Origin: Actinomycetota bacterium | GTDB lineage: Bacteria; Actinomycetota; Acidimicrobiia; Acidimicrobiales; Microtrichaceae | DNA length: 64,000 nt | NCBI GenBank assembly: GCA_016703525.1 | Contig: JADJBW010000001.1 | Span: forward strand, 691,145-755,144 | Direction: 5' to 3' | Shown: in pieces, positions 1 through 8,743 of the stretch | Numbering within the stretch: position 1 is the first letter of the stretch | How the letters are laid out: every line of letters starts with the position of its first letter | Position numbers and translations under genes: made by a program | Notes under the pieces: generated by a model | Seen by the model: only the letters and a program-made list of their open reading frames with translations | Told to the model about the DNA's origin: nothing | Database searches by the model: none

Positions 1-39
1 GCCGACCCGGCGATCCTGGTTGCGCTCGGCGAGGGGTGA
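1..39 (+). CDS. C-terminal end of an unidentified protein (partial)
   Basis: An open plus-strand frame enters from the left edge, reads 12 residues ending in ALGEG and stops at TGA (37-39). It runs convergently into the next gene, whose stop begins one base later, so a real gene end is plausible. Nothing about function can be said from 12 residues. Confidence 0.35.
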   Translation, partial: ADPAILVALGEG

Positions 40-902
40 TCAGTCGGCACGGCCGACGCGCTCGCCGATCCAGCTCACGATCGTGTCGAGCACCTCGTCG
101 CGTTCGGGCTCATGGTGGAGCTCGTGATAGGCGCCGGGCCACTCCCGCAGCGTGACGTCGTCCGAACCGAGCGTCGCCGCCAAGCGCCGTGACCCGACGA
201 CCGCCGTCAGCCGGTCGGCGTCGCCGTGGATCACCAGCACCGGGCACGTGATCGTGCGCGCCCGGTCCATCGCCGCCGCCATGGCCAGGTTCATCTGTCG
301 GCCCGTCCCGGCGCTGAGCTTGCCGCGGTAGTTGAGCGGGTCCGCGTCGTAGTCGGAGCGCACCGCCGGGTCGCGCGAGATCGCTTCGCCGTCGAGGCGT
401 ATCGTCGGCAGCTTCGGCGCCAGCTTGCCGATCACGTTCGCCACCGCAACGAGCGGCGCCGGGATCGACTCGGCGGCGACGAGCGCGGCGCTGGCCACGA
501 CGAGCCCGGCGATCGGCGGCACGTCCACCGTGCCCGCGGCCGCCTTCTCGGCGAGCCGGACGACCGCCAGCCCGCCCATGGAGTGCCCGTACACGAACAG
601 GGGAGGTCGCCGCCGCCCTCGACGGAGCGGGCGACCGTGGCGACGTCGTCGACCAGCAGGTCGAAGTCGTCGACCGTGCCGCGGGCGACACCTGTCGACC
701 GGCCGTGTCCGCGCAGGTCGAACGTGGTCACCGCGTAGCCGGCGGCGGTGAGTCGCTGCGCCACCGGTTCGTACCGCCCGCTGTGTTCGCCGTACCCGTG
801 AACGAGCAGCACCGCTGCGACGGCCGGGACCTCCGGGGTCCAGCGGGTGACGGCGAGCCGCACGCCCCCGGCGCCGGCCATGGTGTCCGAACTGGTGCGC
901 AT
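40..902 (-). CDS. alpha/beta hydrolase, monoacylglycerol lipase-like, frameshifted
   Basis: Serine hydrolase of the alpha/beta fold, probably acting on a lipid ester. The N-terminal part (ATG at 902) has the oxyanion-region motif LLVHGYGEHSGRY and the segment FDLRGHGRS. The rest lies in another frame: nucleophile elbow GHSMGG, the Asp segment VLVIHGDADRLT and the His segment GAYHELHHEP. The frames join at about 599-604, where one C missing from a CCCC run (coding strand) would restore GGGDLP-LFVYGHSMGG. With that base the protein is about 287 residues, normal for the family. The single-base homopolymer loss makes sequencing error more likely than decay. An internal ATG eight residues in (MAGAGG) is an alternative start. 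Confidence 0.8.
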
Positions 903-988
903 CGCGGAACCCTACCGCCGCGATCGCGGCGGGAACCGATCCGCCGTCGACGTCGTCACATGTGCATGACGACCTGTGGAGGACCATC

Positions 989-2341
989 ATGAGCGCTCGA
1001 CCACGCCGACGACTCGGGCACCGGATTCGGCACGGGGCAGCGCTTGGCCTGTCGGCTGCGGTGCTGCTCGCTGCGTGCGGTGGCGGCAGCGGCGGGAGCG
1101 GTGACGAACGCGCCGACCCGGCGGACGGGGGCTGGGTGAACAGGGCGCCCGACTTCGACGGCAGTCGCGGCGACGCGACGAAGGCGGCGCCGGTCGCGGG
1201 CGCTCCGGGCGCCGCAGCCTCGGAGCGCTCCCTGTCCGCCGAGGCGTCGGCCGACGACGCGGCCGTCCCGCCCGACAGGGGCGCGCTCCGCGCCGGCAGC
1301 GTCGACGACAACACCGACTTCGAGGGCTTCCTCACCTACCTGGAGCGGATCGGCACGGGGGGTGTCCCGTTCCGGCGCCTCGATCCGACCGGCCGCATCG
1401 TGATCACCGTGAGGGCGGCCGGACAGCGCCCAGTGCCCGGGGCGGAGGTGAGCGTCTTCGACGGCTCGGCCAAGGTCGTCACCCTGCGCACCACCTCCGA
1501 CGGCACGGTGCGCTTCCATCCCCGCGCGTACGGCGCCGAGGCGGCCGAGTACCGCTTCGAGGTGGACGGCCGGTCGGCCACGGCCGCGCCGGGCGCGAGC
1601 GCGACGATCGATCTCGATCGCCAGGATTCAGCGGCGGCCGCCATCGACCTGATGTTCGTGATCGATGCGACGGGCTCGATGGGCGACGAGATCGACCGCC
1701 TGCGGGCGGGGATGCAGTCGATGGCCAAGCGCATCAACGCGCTCGACAGTGATGTCGACCTGCGCCTCGGGATGGTCGTGTTTCGCGACGAGGGCGACAC
1801 GTTCGTCACGGCGACGAACGCGTTCACCTCCGACGTCGCAGCCTTCTCGTCGGCGCTTGACGAGGTGACCGCCGATGGCGGCGGGGATACGCCCGAGGCG
1901 GTCGACGAGGCGCTCGCGGCAGCGTTGGACGCGCCCGGATGGCGGCCCGCGGGCGATGCTGCGCAGCTCGTGGTACTCGTCGGCGATGCCGCGGGGCACG
2001 CCGACCGGACGGTCGCAGTGCCCTACACCGACTCGATGCGCACGGCCGCAACACGCGGGATCCGCGTGTTGCCGATCGCCTCGTCGAACGCGGACGACGC
2101 TGCCGAGGTGGTGTTCCGTCAGCTCGCCCAGTTCACCGGTGGACGCTTCGTGTTCCTCAGCTACGGCGCGGGCGGCGCGGCACTCGGGGGTTCGAGCGAC
2201 ATCGCCAGGACCGACTACGAGGAGCTCAGCCTCGACGACCTGATCGTGCGATTGGTGGCCGAGGACCTCTCGACGCGGCTCGGGCGGGAGCTCGCCGAGT
2301 CGAGGCCCGCTACGACCACGACGCGGCCCGCGGGACAGTGA
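989..2341 (+). CDS. von Willebrand factor A domain lipoprotein
   Basis: Secreted, lipid-anchored protein of 450 residues. The N-terminus has RRR-type basic residues, a hydrophobic stretch and the lipobox LLAACG. A low-complexity linker follows, then a small beta-rich segment (about residues 125-215), then a VWA domain from about residue 220. The metal-binding MIDAS motif DATGSMGDE is intact, and a downstream GGGDTPEAVDEAL segment fits the second metal-binding loop. VWA domains bind protein or polysaccharide partners through a divalent metal; the partner here is unknown. ATG 989 is preceded by a good ribosome site (GTGGAGGA at 975-982), so I prefer it to an upstream in-frame ATG at 962. Confidence 0.85.
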   Translation: MSARPRRRLGHRIRHGAALGLSAAVLLAACGGGSGGSGDERADPADGGWVNRAPDFDGSRGDATKAAPVAGAPGAAASERSLSAEASADDAAVPPDRGALRAGSVDDNTDFEGFLTYLERIGTGGVPFRRLDPTGRIVITVRAAGQRPVPGAEVSVFDGSAKVVTLRTTSDGTVRFHPRAYGAEAAEYRFEVDGRSATAAPGASATIDLDRQDSAAAAIDLMFVIDATGSMGDEIDRLRAGMQSMAKRINALDSDVDLRLGMVVFRDEGDTFVTATNAFTSDVAAFSSALDEVTADGGGDTPEAVDEALAAALDAPGWRPAGDAAQLVVLVGDAAGHADRTVAVPYTDSMRTAATRGIRVLPIASSNADDAAEVVFRQLAQFTGGRFVFLSYGAGGAALGGSSDIARTDYEELSLDDLIVRLVAEDLSTRLGRELAESRPATTTTRPAGQ

Positions 2342-2353
2342 CGCGCCGCTCGG

Positions 2354-2359
2354 TACACT
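2354..2359 (+). promoter_or_regulatory. candidate -10 element upstream of the SGNH hydrolase
   Basis: TACACT lies just after the stop of the VWA gene and about 44 bases before the ATG at 2403. It matches the actinobacterial sigma-A -10 consensus; no clear -35 is visible. Inference from motif and position only. Confidence 0.3.
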
Positions 2360-2402
2360 CGCCCCTGCCCCGTGGATCGGGGTGGAAACGGGGGTGAAGA
2401 CC

Positions 2403-3328
2403 ATGATCGGTGGCGGTGGAACGCGGCGGGTGACTGCCGCGCTCGCGGCGCTCGCGGCATCGGCTGCAGCGGTCGCCGGGTGCAGTCAGGGATGGGTTCC
2501 GTCCGCGACGGCGACCGGGCATCACCGGTACGTGGCGCTCGGCGACAGCTGGGTGTCTGGGCCGCTGATCCACAACCAGGTGGGCACGCCGATCGACTGC
2601 GGCCGATCGGACCGGAACTGGCCGACGCTCGTCGCCAAGGCGCTCGACGTGGCGAGCTTCACCGACGCGAGCTGTGGCGGGGCCGACATCGATGCACTCA
2701 CCGAGCCGTTCGAGGCGAACCTCGGGGGAATCGCGCCGCCGCAGTTCGACTCGCTCCGCCCCGACACGACGCTCGTGACGATCGGCATCGGTGGCAACGA
2801 CGCCGACCTCAACGGCTCGGCGATCGACTGCGTGAACCTGTTGCCGGTGCCGCTCGGGCCACCCCCGTTCGGCCGTCCGTGTGTGGAGGGATTCACCGAG
2901 GGCGGCATCGACCGCATCGCGGCGAAGATCGCCGAGGCTCGGCCGCGGCTGGCGGCCGCGTTCGACGAGATTCATCGGCGCTCGCCCAACGCTCGGGTGT
3001 TCGCCACCGGCTACGGCTCCCCCTGGGGGTCAGCGGTGACGGCTGCTGGCCGACGGCACCGATGCTCGCCGTCGATGTGCACTACATACGGGCGCGGCTC
3101 GCGGAGTTCGACCAAGCGATCGCCGAGGTCGCAGCGGCGCACGACGTCACGTACGTGAGCCTCGACGCGGCGACCACCGGCCACGACATCTGCCGACCGA
3201 GCGGGGTTGCGTGGTTCAACGCCGTGTCGTTCGACCCCCCGGGCTTTCCCGGCCACCCCAACGAGCTGTTCCACGCCGGGGTCGCCCCGACGATCGCAGC
3301 GTCGATCGTGGCGGCCGCCGGGAAGTGA
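2403..3328 (+). CDS. SGNH/GDSL hydrolase lipoprotein, frameshifted
   Basis: Secreted esterase/lipase of the SGNH fold, likely lipid-anchored (lipobox AVAGC after a short hydrophobic signal). Block I is ALGDSWVSG with the nucleophilic Ser, block III is IGIGGND, and the C-terminal block GHPNE supplies the catalytic His. A Cys-rich SGDGCWPT segment is typical of the secreted SEST-like subgroup. The frame breaks at about 3018-3026; one C missing from the CCCCC run restores FATGYGSP-LGVSGDGCW, giving about 308 residues. Start ATG 2403 follows GGGGGTGA at 2390-2397; GTG 2382 and GTG 2394 are alternatives. Confidence 0.8.
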
Positions 3329-3344
3329 CGCGGGGCCGCTCTCG

Positions 3345-3350
3345 TATACT
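3345..3350 (+). promoter_or_regulatory. candidate -10 element, near-leaderless transcript
   Basis: TATACT sits 9 bases before the ATG at 3360. Transcription starting about 7 bases downstream would give a leaderless or nearly leaderless mRNA, common in actinobacteria. No ribosome site precedes the ATG, which agrees. No convincing -35 is seen. Confidence 0.4.
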
Positions 3351-3359
3351 CGGCTGCTG

Positions 3360-5852
3360 ATGCCGCCCGTGGATTCGCCGCCGATCAACGCTCGGCCACG
3401 GATTCTGTTCGTGAGCGATCGGGCGTGCTGGCCGCCGTATCCCGGCTTCAAGTCGCGTGCCAACCTGCTGCTGGAATCGCTCGCCGCCTTCGCCGAGGTG
3501 ACCGCGGTGGTCGTGCTCGGCGACGACCAGACCGAACCCGCGGTTCCGCCCCACGTCCGACTCGCCGCCGCGCACGTCGTGCACGCACGCCGGCGCTCGG
3601 TGCCGGCGGCGCTCGCGGTGTGGGCTCGGGACCATCGACCCTGGACCTGGATCAAGGTCGACTGGCGCGGCCAGCGCCCGCTCGTGCAGCGGCTGCTCGA
3701 TGAACAACGCTTCGACGCGGTGGTCGCGATCGACACCGCGGCGTGGGACCTGCTCCCCGATGCGGTCGCAGTCCCCGTTCTCGTCGACTTCGACGACTTG
3801 CAGGATCGCAAGATCGCGCTGCGGAGGGCCGCTCGCCGCGAGTACGGCTCGCTCGGTGGTCGCGACCGGTTCTTCGCCGCGATCGATGTCGTCGATCAGC
3901 GCCGCTGGGCGCGGTTGCAGCGGCGAATTCTCGATCGGGCGGCGGGCGTCACGGTGTGCAGCGAGGACGACCGGGCGCTGCTGGGTCGGCCGTCGGTGTC
4001 GGTGGTCCCCAACGGCTACCGGCGTCCCTCCACCGAGCAACGGTGGGCCGTGCGCCCGGACCGTCGGCCGACGCTGCTCTTCGTGGGATCGATGGGGTAT
4101 CGGCCCAACTCCGAGGCGGCCGAGTTCCTCGTGGGCCGCGTGCTGCCCCTCGTGCGGGCGGCGGTGCCCGACGTGCGGGTTCGTCTCGTCGGCAACGAGG
4201 GGGAGGCGATCGCCTCGCTCGGCGAGATCGAGGGCGTCGACGTGGTGGGGTCGGTCGACGACATGGCGCCCGAACTGCTCGATGCCAGCGTCTGTGTTGT
4301 GCCCCTGCTCAGCGGCGGCGGCACGCGGATCAAGATTCTCGAGGCGTTCGCGTACGGCCTCCCGGTGGTGTCGACCACGGTCGGGGCCGAGGGACTCGGC
4401 GCCACGGATGGGCAACACCTTCGCATCGGCGACGGCCCGGAGCCGTTCGCGGCGGCGTGCATCGAGCTGCTGCGCGACCCGGCGCGCGCCGCCGAACTCG
4501 CCGCCAACGCGTCGGATCTGTCCGAGGAGCGGTACACGCCGGAAGCGATCGAGCGAGCGGTGCACACGGCGGTCGACCGCGCACGGGCGACACTCGGAAC
4601 CGCGGAGGGAACCGCGGAGGGAACCGCGGACGGGTTCCCCGACGATCTCGTGGTCCCGCCGGTCGTGTGTTTCGCCGGTCAGGACTGGTCGATCCACGGG
4701 CGCGCACACTGCGACTTCCAGGTCATGTCCCAGTTGGCGCGGGCGCGGCCGGTGCTGGTGATCAACAGCACCGGCCTCCGGCTGCCCACGCCGCGCAACG
4801 CCGATCGTCCGGTCGAGCGGATCGTTCGCAAGCTGCGCTCGATGCGGCATCCGGTCACGCGCCCCCTGCCGTCGGTGCCGGGGCTCGTGCTGCTCACACC
4901 GCTGGGTCTTCCGCCCGTCGGCATCCGCTCGATCGATCGGCTCTCCACGCGGGTGATCGCCGCTCAGGTGAGCCGGGCGGCGCGACGGCTCGGCATCCGC
5001 GACCCGTGGGTCGTCTCGGCGTTGCCGACGTCGCAGGAGGTCACCGAGCACCTCGGGTGGCGCCGGGTCGTCTACTACCGGGCGGACGATCACGCCGCGA
5101 ACCCCGGAGTCGACCGGGCGGGTGTGACGGCGCTCGAGGACGCCCTGATGGCGCGAGCGGCGACAGTGCTGTATTCGTCGAGGTCGCTGATGGAACGCGA
5201 ATCGGGCCGCTCCGGTGCCATCGCGGTGTTCTTCGATCATGGCGTCGACCTCGAGCACTTTCGACCCCGCCGCGATCGCTCCGATGACGACGCGATCCCG
5301 GCCGCGATCGCAGCCCGACCGCATCCGCGGATCGGCTTCTTCGGCCACATCGATCATCAGAGCGTCGACCTGCCCCTGATCGAACGATGCGCGGACGCGA
5401 TCCCCGAGGCCTCGTTCGTGCTGATCGGCCCGGCGCCGGTCGACGCGCACGGTCTGGCGGCCCGACCGAACGTCACGATGACCGGACCCGTCACGTACGA
5501 GGACCTCCCGAGCGCGGCGCGGGCCTTCGACATCGCGATCATGCCGATGCCGACCTCGACCTGGATCGCCGGTGCGAACCCGATCAAGCTCAAGGAGTAC
5601 CTGGCGCTCGGGTTGCCGGTGGTGTCGACGCCGTGTGAGGAGGCGCATCGCTACGGCGATCTGGTGTCGATCGCCGCCGACGCCGAGGACTTCGTGGTGC
5701 GACTTCGCGCCGAGGTCGCGTCGCTGGCCGACGGGCCCGAGGCTCGCGCCGCTGCGGCTGCTCGGCGCCGCGCCGCCGTCGCCGATTCGGGCTGGGACCG
5801 GCGCGCCGCAATGCTCGTTGCGCTGCTCGCGGCGGGCGATCGCGATGCCTGA
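3360..5852 (+). CDS. double glycosyltransferase: two GT4-like units in one chain
   Basis: Protein of 830 residues made of two glycosyltransferase units, probably adding sugars to a surface polysaccharide. Unit 1 (about 1-405) starts RILFVSDRACWPPYPG and carries the GT4 donor-site segment GGGTRIKILEAFAYGLPVVS near residue 320. Unit 2 (about 430-830) starts VVCFAGQDWSIHGRAHCDF and has NPIKLKEYLALGLPVVSTP near residue 740. Unit 2 is clearly paralogous to the stand-alone transferase at 19975-21210. The units are joined by a linker encoded by a 12-bp tandem repeat (4596-4631). The stop overlaps the start of the downstream deacetylase, so the two are coupled. Start ATG 3360 is supported by the -10 at 3345. 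Donor and acceptor are unknown. Confidence 0.85.
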   Translation: MPPVDSPPINARPRILFVSDRACWPPYPGFKSRANLLLESLAAFAEVTAVVVLGDDQTEPAVPPHVRLAAAHVVHARRRSVPAALAVWARDHRPWTWIKVDWRGQRPLVQRLLDEQRFDAVVAIDTAAWDLLPDAVAVPVLVDFDDLQDRKIALRRAARREYGSLGGRDRFFAAIDVVDQRRWARLQRRILDRAAGVTVCSEDDRALLGRPSVSVVPNGYRRPSTEQRWAVRPDRRPTLLFVGSMGYRPNSEAAEFLVGRVLPLVRAAVPDVRVRLVGNEGEAIASLGEIEGVDVVGSVDDMAPELLDASVCVVPLLSGGGTRIKILEAFAYGLPVVSTTVGAEGLGATDGQHLRIGDGPEPFAAACIELLRDPARAAELAANASDLSEERYTPEAIERAVHTAVDRARATLGTAEGTAEGTADGFPDDLVVPPVVCFAGQDWSIHGRAHCDFQVMSQLARARPVLVINSTGLRLPTPRNADRPVERIVRKLRSMRHPVTRPLPSVPGLVLLTPLGLPPVGIRSIDRLSTRVIAAQVSRAARRLGIRDPWVVSALPTSQEVTEHLGWRRVVYYRADDHAANPGVDRAGVTALEDALMARAATVLYSSRSLMERESGRSGAIAVFFDHGVDLEHFRPRRDRSDDDAIPAAIAARPHPRIGFFGHIDHQSVDLPLIERCADAIPEASFVLIGPAPVDAHGLAARPNVTMTGPVTYEDLPSAARAFDIAIMPMPTSTWIAGANPIKLKEYLALGLPVVSTPCEEAHRYGDLVSIAADAEDFVVRLRAEVASLADGPEARAAAAARRRAAVADSGWDRRAAMLVALLAAGDRDA
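4596..4631 (+). repeat. three in-frame copies of a 12-bp repeat (GTAE linker)
   Basis: GGAACCGCGGAG is present twice exactly and a third time with one change at the end, giving GTAE-GTAE-GTAD between the two glycosyltransferase units. The unit length keeps the frame, so copy-number change would alter only linker length. Confidence 0.9.
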
Positions 5853-6687
5853 CTCGAACGCGAAGCGCGCCGTCAAGGTGGCGCTGTCATCGCTGTTGTG
5901 GGCGACGGACCGGGTGCGGTCGCGGATCCCCGGCCTGGCCTCGGTGCACGGTCGCGGGGTGGTGCTGTTGTATCACTCGATCCCCGAGCGCGACCGGGAA
6001 CGCTTCGGACGACAGCTCGATGCGCTTGTGGCGCTCGGCGAGGTCGTCTCGCTCGACGAGCTGCTGACGGCGCCCGGCGCGGCGCCCCGGTTCGCCATCA
6101 CCTTCGACGACGCGCTCGACACGTTGGCCGACGTCGCTCTGGCGGAACTGCAGCGGCGCGGACTCACCGCCACGGTGTTCGTCCCCACCGGTGCGCTCGC
6201 TGCGCTCCCGCGTTGGGCGGGAGCCGACGGATCGGCCGATGCGGTGATGAGCGCCGAGCGGCTCGGCGCGCTCCCGGAGAGCATCGCGATCGGTTCGCAC
6301 ACGCGCACCCACGTTCGGTTGTCGACGCTCGGCGGCGACGAGCTCGCCACCGAGCTCGCCGGGTCGTTGTCCGACATCCGCAACCTGGGCGCCGGACCGG
6401 CGATGCACCTCGCCTTCCCCTACGGCGACTGGTCGCCGGAGGTCGCCGCCGCGGCGGTCGCCGCGGGGTACAACCATCTCTGGACCGTCGAGCCGAAGCC
6501 CGTGGCGAGCGGTCCGAGCGGTGACGGCGCAGGCGACCTACTCGGCCGGGTGACCGTCGACGCCGACGACTGGCCGATCGAGTATCGGCTGAAGACCGCC
6601 GGCTCCTACCGCTGGATCGCGTGGTTCATGACGGCGAAGCGGCGTCGCGCGTCGGCGGTAGCCCGGACCGCAGCGAGCGGAGGCTGA
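5845..6687 (+). CDS. polysaccharide deacetylase (NodB homology, CE4)
   Basis: Metal-dependent deacetylase of 280 residues removing N- or O-acetyl groups from a glycan. The NodB motifs are visible: FAITFDDA (about residue 85, catalytic/metal Asp pair), SHTRTH (about 150, metal His residues) and FPYGDWS (about 190). The N-terminal VVLLYHSI is the usual first strand. There is no signal peptide, so it acts in the cytoplasm or on lipid-linked intermediates. ATG 5845 overlaps the stop of the double glycosyltransferase, implying co-translation and a shared pathway. The last 62 bases overlap the convergent TgpA-like gene. Confidence 0.88.
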   Translation: MPDSNAKRAVKVALSSLLWATDRVRSRIPGLASVHGRGVVLLYHSIPERDRERFGRQLDALVALGEVVSLDELLTAPGAAPRFAITFDDALDTLADVALAELQRRGLTATVFVPTGALAALPRWAGADGSADAVMSAERLGALPESIAIGSHTRTHVRLSTLGGDELATELAGSLSDIRNLGAGPAMHLAFPYGDWSPEVAAAAVAAGYNHLWTVEPKPVASGPSGDGAGDLLGRVTVDADDWPIEYRLKTAGSYRWIAWFMTAKRRRASAVARTAASGG

Positions 6688-8743
6688 GCCGCAGGCGGAG
6701 ACGCCGCCACCAGCGCGTCGGACGCGTTGCGATCTCGAAGGCGGACATGGTGGCGAGCGCGGCCTCCACATCGGCGGGCTCGATGGCGCCGTCGGCGTAG
6801 GTCGCGGCCGAGGCAAGGCCCGCCAGCCCGTGAAGATCGCCGGCTGCCTCGACGCGTGCGGCCGCCGCGGCGACCAGCTCGCGATCGGTCGAGGACGGTT
6901 GGAGGCGGATGCCGAGGTCGGTGAGCCGGTCGGTGCACACCCGGAATGCCCCGACGACTCGTCGTTCATCGGTCGGAACGTCGAGGTGCTCGGCGCGGCG
7001 TCGACGCTTGAGCGCCACGACGGCATACACGTAGCTCGCCACGGCTGCGGTGGGCAGCGCCACGGCAAGGACGAGCCACCACGGCACCGATCGCTCATCG
7101 GTCGCCCGCTTTTGTTTGCGGGTGTCCAGCTTGGGATCGTTGCGCGGCTCGGTCGTGGGCACCGGAGGGGGGGCGGCGGTCACGGCGGGTTGCGCCGCGG
7201 CGACATCGGTCGAGCCGGCGGGTGGCGCCTCCGAATCGGGAACGGGGTTGAACCGGACCCACGCGCCGCCGCGGAACGCCACCTCCGCCCACGCGACCGC
7301 ATCGTCGGAGCTGATGGTTCGAGTGCCGGGGTCGACGTCGAACCCGGCGGCGAGTCGTACGGGCAGGCCGGCCGCGGTGGCGAGTAGCCCGTATGCCCCG
7401 ATGAACTGCTCGGCCCGGCCGCGCTTGGTGTCGAACAGGAACGACTCGATGAGCAGGGCGGAGTGGCCGGCGGGCGACTCCTCGTCGAGCCGGTACTCGC
7501 GACGAAGGAACTGAGCGATCGCCTCGGCGCGCTGCTCATCGGTCCCGGCCTGAGCGATCACCTGCGACGCGAGCTGGCGCACCCGCAGGGGCGGCTCGTA
7601 CCCGCTGAGGGTCGGCCGCAGCTTCGGGTTCGGGTCGACCGCGGCAGGGCGGGTCGGCGCCGCCGGATCGTCGAGCGACACGGTGTACCGCTCGCGGGAT
7701 TTCACGGCGCTTTCCGAGAGCAGGCCGGCGTTGGTGGCTTCGGTTCGGACCGATCGGTCGACCGCAAGCACGTGGCCGTCCGGGACTGGCAGCCACCGCC
7801 CGATGGGCCGGCGAAGGGTCACCCGCACGGTCCGGTCCGGCCGATGGTCCTCCCTCCGGAGGGTCGTGGGCTTGAATACCTCGGGCGCCATCCACGCCCG
7901 ACCGTCGTACCGGTTCATCGCCGCGATCCGCCACGATCCGACGTCGTTGCCGTCGACCTGGATCACCGGGACCGGTGGATCGATCTTGCGGAGCTCCTCC
8001 ACCACGGTCAGGGGGCTCAGGTCGTCGAACCGGTTGGTCGGGTCGTCGCGTGAGTCGCGTGGGTCGAAGCGCTCGCCGCCCGCGGTGTACGGCGCCGCCG
8101 CGAGCGGAGCGACGACGAGCGCGAGCGCCCCGAGCGCGGCGAACCGCTGGGCGGAGAGGGCGGTGCGCAGGTCGCCGGTGGTGGCCGGACCTTCGTCTGG
8201 ATGCCGTGCGATCGCCGCGAGTCGCAGCGTCGCAAGCGCCGCTGCCGTCATGGCCGCGAGCATGGGCGAGCCCGGCGGCCCGGCGGGAGCGGCGAGCAAT
8301 GCACCCACGGCGAGTAGCGCGACACCTGGGAGCAGGATGGTCGGGCCGATCGTGCGCCGCGCCGCGGCGACGGCGGTCAGCCAGCCCGCCGCCGCTCCCA
8401 ACAGCACCACCAGACCGACGGCGGTCGGGGTCGCAGCCGCAGGCCAGCGCGTGGTGAGCAGGTCTCCGGCTCCGTTCGTCACGGTTCGCACGACGTCGCC
8501 CGGGAAGGCGCCGTCGGCCAGCACGACCGCCGCGACCGTGACGACGGCGACGGTGAGGGCACCGACGGTCACCCCGACGCGGGTCCGCCGCCATCCGAGG
8601 ATCGTCGTCACCCCGGCCATGATCGTCGCCGCACCCGCCGCGAGGCCGGGGCCGCGGTCGAGGAAGGCTCGCGTCAACGACGCTGCGGTCAAGGCGCAGA
8701 ACGCGACCGCGACGATCGCTGTGGTCCGTGCCCGCGCCGTCAC
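6626..8743 (-). CDS. TgpA-like membrane protein with inactivated transglutaminase domain
   Basis: Protein of 705 residues with an N-terminal multi-helix membrane region (about 5-215), an extracytoplasmic transglutaminase-like domain (about 385-500), a Pro/Thr linker, one further membrane helix (about 545-570) and a cytoplasmic tail (DUF4129-like position). In active relatives the core reads C-E-x-F, then HAW, then DPTP. Here those places are RGRAEQF (Ala444), DAVAWAEV (Val483) and FNPVPD (Asn), so Cys, His and Asp are all replaced. The enzyme should be catalytically dead while keeping its fold. It is the last gene of the Ig/MoxR/DUF58 operon and its GTG start overlaps the DUF58 stop (GTGA at 8740-8743). 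Confidence 0.85.
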   Translation of the reverse strand: MTARARTTAIVAVAFCALTAASLTRAFLDRGPGLAAGAATIMAGVTTILGWRRTRVGVTVGALTVAVVTVAAVVLADGAFPGDVVRTVTNGAGDLLTTRWPAAATPTAVGLVVLLGAAAGWLTAVAAARRTIGPTILLPGVALLAVGALLAAPAGPPGSPMLAAMTAAALATLRLAAIARHPDEGPATTGDLRTALSAQRFAALGALALVVAPLAAAPYTAGGERFDPRDSRDDPTNRFDDLSPLTVVEELRKIDPPVPVIQVDGNDVGSWRIAAMNRYDGRAWMAPEVFKPTTLRREDHRPDRTVRVTLRRPIGRWLPVPDGHVLAVDRSVRTEATNAGLLSESAVKSRERYTVSLDDPAAPTRPAAVDPNPKLRPTLSGYEPPLRVRQLASQVIAQAGTDEQRAEAIAQFLRREYRLDEESPAGHSALLIESFLFDTKRGRAEQFIGAYGLLATAAGLPVRLAAGFDVDPGTRTISSDDAVAWAEVAFRGGAWVRFNPVPDSEAPPAGSTDVAAAQPAVTAAPPPVPTTEPRNDPKLDTRKQKRATDERSVPWWLVLAVALPTAAVASYVYAVVALKRRRRAEHLDVPTDERRVVGAFRVCTDRLTDLGIRLQPSSTDRELVAAAAARVEAAGDLHGLAGLASAATYADGAIEPADVEAALATMSAFEIATRPTRWWRRLRLRLSLRSLRSGLPPTRDAASPS

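Noticed and set aside
4596..4631. Possible CRISPR-like repeat
   Set aside because: The 12-bp units are contiguous, in frame and without spacers; they encode a linker. No CRISPR array was seen anywhere in the window.
3216..5876. Very long open frame on the minus strand opposite the double glycosyltransferase
   Set aside because: Arg/His-rich translation with no family motif; a mirror of GC-biased third positions of the real plus-strand gene, which has clear GT4 motifs.
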